Origin: Eleginops maclovinus
Taxonomy: Eukaryota > Chordata > Actinopteri > Perciformes > Eleginopidae
Direction of reading: 5' to 3'
Assembly (NCBI RefSeq): GCF_036324505.1
Contig: NC_086371.1
Location: forward strand, 742,501-806,500
Length of the DNA stretch: 64,000 nucleotides
The stretch's first letter is position 1. Each line of letters begins with the position of its first letter. Shown piece after piece: positions 49,910 to 64,000 of the stretch. Made by a program: the position numbers and the translations under genes. The notes under the pieces were generated by a model. That model was not told the DNA's origin. It was given only the letters and a program-made list of their open reading frames with translations, and made no database searches.

Positions 49910-50188
49910 GTGCAGAATAAAGTGTGTTCGTGTCTGACTGTGACCCCACAGGAGCTGAAGGGACACCCCAGTACCTTAAGTGATCCCCCAGGACCGGCAG
50001 ACCCACTTCAAGGTTCCGTTGAGGAACTGCTAGGGCTGATGGGAAAAATATGCAAAGAGCTGATACGTCACACAGCCAGGATTGGTCGGCTGGAAGGCAA
50101 GAGGACAAAAGACCTCCCCGCTCCTCCCCCTCATGCATTCCTCCCCCCCATCGGGAGCCAGAGACGGAGATTGTGTAGGTGGGGGTGA
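49910..50188 (+). other. Uncharacterised open frame, possible exon or TE-derived coding fragment
   Basis: A frame of 92 codons lies after an acceptor-like CCCCACAG at about 49945-49952 and reads ELKGHPSTLSDPPGPADP, then an amphipathic stretch VEELLGLMGKICKELIRHTA followed by RIGRLEGKRT and a proline-rich end. Complexity is higher than in the surrounding shadow frames. No family was recognised, no donor was identified with confidence, and it overlaps the upstream flank of the U6 gene. It may be a fragment of a retroelement gag-like protein or chance. Confidence 0.25.
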
Positions 50189-51709
50189 GACCTAATTCTA
50201 AACACCATCCCCCTCCCCAGTCCTACTTTTGTGTTTGCATGAATCTCCCAGCTTTAAGTCCCGTTCCACTCCAAATAACAGGGACAGGAAGTTATGATAC
50301 CCCCCCCCCCTCCTGACAGGAAGTGTGCACCCAGCCGGCTGCACTACCGGAGCATGTGCAACACTATCTGTGTCCCTCGTGAAACACTGTGCACAAAGTA
50401 GTCCTGTGCAAACATGACGGACGAGACATCTGCTGCAGACACCAAGCAGCTCACAAACACCGGACTTCAAAACAAGGAGAGGTTACGGAAAATGAAACAC
50501 TTAAGATTTGTATTTTCAATGTAGTTTTTATGTTCCTACAGTTCCTGTTTCTGCCAGAGAGGAGGGGGGTCTGTCTGGAAGCTTGCAGCTGTGGTTACAC
50601 CCCCGTAAAGAAGGAGGGGGGGGGGAGTGTATGGGTTGGAAATAGGTCAGACACACTTGCTGCATTAGTCTGCTGTTCTTCCACTCGGACGGTCCTCCTC
50701 TGCTCATCCGACTTTGGTTTCAGCTCCAGGACTCCTGACACCCTTTCTGCTGATACATCTGAAGAGGAGAGACAGTTGAGGTGACTCTACATCAGAAACA
50801 AGCCGGCAGACAGAAGGGTTAGTTTACAGGAAGACTAACCCTAACCCTCAGCTGTGTGAAGCACACAAAAAGAAAACATGTCAGTGGTCTGCATGTGAAC
50901 AATGTGCTATAAAAAGGTTCAATAAAACACATCACATCCAAAACATATTTACATAAACACACAGAAGCTAGAATAAAGAGCAGCAAGCAGAGAACAAAGG
51001 GAGAGCTATTCCAACAAACTCATTTACAGTCAAAAGACCCAGAGCATTTCAGAGTCACATCCTGGACTTATTTACTTTGCTTGAATGTTCCCTCACTCTT
51101 TGATGAATCAAAATGTGTGTTATTAAAGTTGTTTATTTTATTTGTACTAAATAAACACCATTTATTGAATTGAGTCTATAAAAGTTTGTCATTTAATCTT
51201 GTGAAAAATAAAGTGTCGTTTTATATTCTCAATACACACCAGTGCACCATGCATGTTGAGTTGTTGGAGGAGCACGCGACATAAGATTTTCATTGCCAAC
51301 ATATACGCTGTATCTGCTGTGCATATGACAAATAAAACCTTGAAACTTGAAACCAGTTCCACCACCTGACCAGCAGGGGCCAGCCTGGACCACTAGAGAG
51401 GAAAACCAATGAACATGAGCCCTGACCAGCCTCTTGTTCAAAATATTGGCACCTTTCAAATATTGTTCTAACACAATGTAAATACTTGTTTTCTCACATC
51501 ATTGCTTTTTTTGTGGGAAATAAATAAGCCATTTTATTCAAACAGACAAATGTGTAAATATAACTGTTTTAAAGCGCCTTCACACAATGCGCGTTTTATT
51601 TTGAAACTCTCAGAATCCTCCTGTACTTCCTGTTTGCTCCTCGCTTCTCCTGCTGCAAACTCGAGTGTTTTCTGGCTTCTATTCCGAGACATATAACAGA
51701 TAAATAACG
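50189..51709. other. ltc4s-smu1 intergenic DNA, right part, including the smu1 promoter
   Basis: No exon was recognised. The last 150 bases before the smu1 ATG are richer in G+C (AATGCGCGTTTTA, CTCGCTTCTCCTGC) and should hold the promoter and a short 5' UTR. A long frame at 50389-50784 has no recognisable content. Confidence 0.4.
51225..51352 (+). mobile_element. LINE 3'-end-like fragment
   Basis: GACATAAGATTTTCATTGCC, CATATGACAAATAAAACC and TTGAAACTTGAAAC resemble the 3' tails of L2/Maui-type LINEs and their SINE partners in fish, recalled from memory. It is short and lacks coding sequence. Confidence 0.4.
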
Positions 51710-57780
<6,071 letters not shown>

Positions 57781-58640
57781 TGTGGACTGAGACTCTCACA
57801 CACACTCTCTGACACACACACTCTCCTCACTCCAGACACACACACATACACACTCTCTGTTTGTCTCTGTGTGGATGGTGTAACCACATCTCTATTCACC
57901 TGCATGTCTCAGTCGGTCCAGGTGTTTATTTTTGAAGCCGAACAGTGGAGCCTCCTTCACCTGAGCCTGTCAGTCCAACACAGAAACGCTTAATTGATTT
58001 TTTTAACGAAGCAAAGTCACAGAGTGGTGCAGGAATGAGTCCTACACCCTGGGAAAGCATCATCCCTGCACCACTCTGTGCTGTACCTGTAGTCTGTTTA
58101 ATAGTCAGGAATTAATTAGGAAAGCAGCATTTCAAATGACAAACTGAGCAGAAGTGCTTCCATATTTGTCCGGATTTTGTACTTTAATCGTAGGTTGTTT
58201 TTAACGCAGGTAAAATAATAAGGTTCTGCTGTCTTGAACACCTGAGCTTTACACACACTCAGTTACCCTGTTTGGAGATTTCAGAGAGAGCTGGGGGGGG
58301 GGGGGGATACTAGACTTCTGTTTTGAAAAATTCCTCTTTCTTTGTAAATATATTTTGTAATTCTGTTTTTTTCCAACAATAACTGGTTAAATATGTGTTT
58401 GTGTGGCTGTTTGTTTTCCCCCACCTTGGATTGAATGGCATCTCATTTCAAAAGGACTTCTATATATTTAGTATTAACTCCCACATTGGATTTAACAATG
58501 ATGTCACCCCCCCCCCCCCCCACCCCCCACCCCCATACAGTACAAGCATTTTGACTGGATGCTTCAGAGGTCCTTTATCTGCTGGATGTACAAATTCCTG
58601 TCTGTGCCATTAAAGCTATTTAACCAGAGCTGGGTTTGCC
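57781..58640 (+). other. smu1: smu1 3' UTR with polyadenylation signal
   Basis: Non-coding sequence after the smu1 stop, containing poly-G (58291-58306) and poly-C (58507-58521) runs. An ATTAAA at 58609-58614, followed by a T/G-rich stretch, is the best polyadenylation candidate. An AATAAA near 58674 is a second. Confidence 0.5.
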
Positions 58641-58827
58641 TGTAGTTTTTGAAGTCTCACTTATTGTGTGTAATAAAGGTAATGCTGTCCGGCCGCTGCC
58701 TCTGTGTGATGACAGATTAGTGATCCCTGAATAAACTGGAGGGTCGTTGTTGGGACAGCAGCTCTGAAGAAGAGTGTGAAGTCAGTCGGCAGGGCAGATG
58801 ACAGGATGTTCACTATGCCTTCAAAAT

Positions 58828-59107
58828 AAAAGCGGAGGAGAGGAGAGGATTGAAGAGGGGAGGAGAGGATGGAAGAGGGGAGGGGAGGAGATGAGAGGAT
58901 TGGGGAGGAGAGGAGAGGATTGAAGAGGGGAGGAGAGGGGAGGAGAGGATTGAAGAGGGGAGAAGAGGGGAGGAGAGGATTGAAGAGGGGAGAAGAGGGG
59001 AGGAGAGGGGAGGGGAAGAGATGAGGATTGAAGAGGGGAGGAGAGGAGAGGATTGAAGAGGAGAGGGGAGGAGAGGAGAGGATTGAAGACGAGAGGAGAG
59101 GAGAAAC
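58828..59107. repeat. Purine-only GGAGAGGATTGAAGAGG minisatellite
   Basis: About 280 bases of A/G with variable-length repeats of GGAGAGGATTGAAGAGGGGA, T appearing only in GATTG/GATGAG words. It lies in the smu1-cpxm intergenic region. Confidence 0.95.
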
Positions 59108-59837
59108 TTCTAAGTGCAAAAGTAAAACAAAAATCCAAAGTGAGCGAAAATACCCACGTGTTAAAAACACAGAGAACATTTTATTATTATACTTTTATAA
59201 AAAACCCAGAATGAATGAAAACAGGTATGAAATCATTCCAATGTGTAGGACGGTTAAATAAAATACAGGCAGTGATGAGTAAAAGGTGCATAAATAACAC
59301 AACACTAAATGAACCCAGAAAATAGCAGCGTTGAGATGATCTGCTGCTGGTTTCTCATTGGTTGAGGCCTAATGATATTTTAGTTGTTGAAATATTTACA
59401 TGTGTTTTTCATATGGGTGTTGAGAGATGTGTCCCTAGATCTAGTCCCTAATTTTGCCCCTCAAAGTTCACCAGATTGATGCATAAAAGTCCAACATTTC
59501 AAAAGAATGGGACCCCGGATCCCCCTAGATGACGTGAGGCCCACCCCCCACTTAAAACATGTTCACATTGACAGGATACTAAATACATTTGCACACTTTT
59601 TATATGTGTAGTATATTTCTATTTATCCATATTAAATTCTAATGTACCCCCGCACGGACCGCCCTCATCAAGCCCAGGCAGCACCCCCCCAATGCAGTAA
59701 ACCTAGGGGGACACTCACCAGGGCTTTTATTTTTCCACTGCCTGGAAGTAGTTTTTGCAGGGGGCTCTGTGGAGCAGGGGGCTCTGTGGAGCTGCAGAGT
59801 GCTCAGTGTCAGAGGTGTTTCTGCAGGGAGAGTCACT
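59108..59837. other. Intergenic DNA upstream of the cpxm gene
   Basis: Single-copy DNA with no recognised exon. The last 100 bases before the ATG contain a duplicated GGGGGCTCTGTGGAGC word and should include the promoter/5' UTR. Confidence 0.4.
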
Positions 59838-63866
<4,029 letters not shown>

Positions 63867-64000
63867 GTGAGTAAACACCTTTTATTATAATCATCAGGAG
63901 AAAACTCTTATGTCTCTTTGAAATAGCCATGGTAACAACAACAACAACAACAACAACAAGGTGGTGACAGAATGTGATGATTCAAAAACAAACACACGTT

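Overview
This is vertebrate, almost certainly teleost (probably percomorph) genomic DNA. The genes are split into many short exons with GT-AG introns, the exons read as typical vertebrate proteins, and the non-coding DNA is full of long (CA)n/(GT)n microsatellites, tRNA-derived SINE-like fragments and minisatellites. No prokaryotic, plasmid or phage content was seen.

Layout, with every protein gene on the + strand: (1) 1-7437, 3' part of mgat4b (N-glycan GnT-IVb): last seven exons, preceded by repeat-rich intron. (2) 11.0-27.6 kb, canx (calnexin): CCAAT-rich promoter with a perfect ER-stress element, non-coding first exon, 6.8 kb intron containing a 57-bp minisatellite, 14 coding exons (630 aa), long 3' region. 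A previously unlisted in-frame terminal exon lies between the transmembrane exon and the acidic-tail exons. (3) about 29.2-43.3 kb, maml1 (Notch co-activator): five coding exons, 1007 aa. (4) 44.6-47.0 kb, ltc4s (leukotriene C4 synthase): five exons, 150 aa. (5) 49.69-49.79 kb, minus strand, a U6 snRNA gene with a TATA box at the expected distance and an altered but still paired 5' hairpin. (6) 51.7-58.6 kb, smu1 (spliceosomal WD40 protein): 12 exons, 513 aa, one GC-AG intron. (7) 59.8 kb to the window edge, the 5' half of a CPXM-type inactive carboxypeptidase with a discoidin domain, most like cpxm1.

The coding exons join in frame with lengths matching the families, except at one point: the mgat4b exon ending near 3733 lacks one base at its donor site. 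The mgat4b/canx/maml1/ltc4s cluster matches, from memory, the human 5q35 neighbourhood (order differs). smu1 and cpxm1 lie elsewhere in human, so 47-51.7 kb is a synteny junction in one lineage or the other. These are housekeeping or regulatory genes that happen to be neighbours, not one pathway.

The most interesting signals are the alternative calnexin terminal exon, the ERSE, the consistent orientation of repeats inside introns ((CA)n just after donors and (GT)n just before acceptors, most clearly in smu1 intron 10), the variant U6 gene, the GC-AG intron and the mgat4b donor defect. All positions were read by eye. No database search or computation was run.
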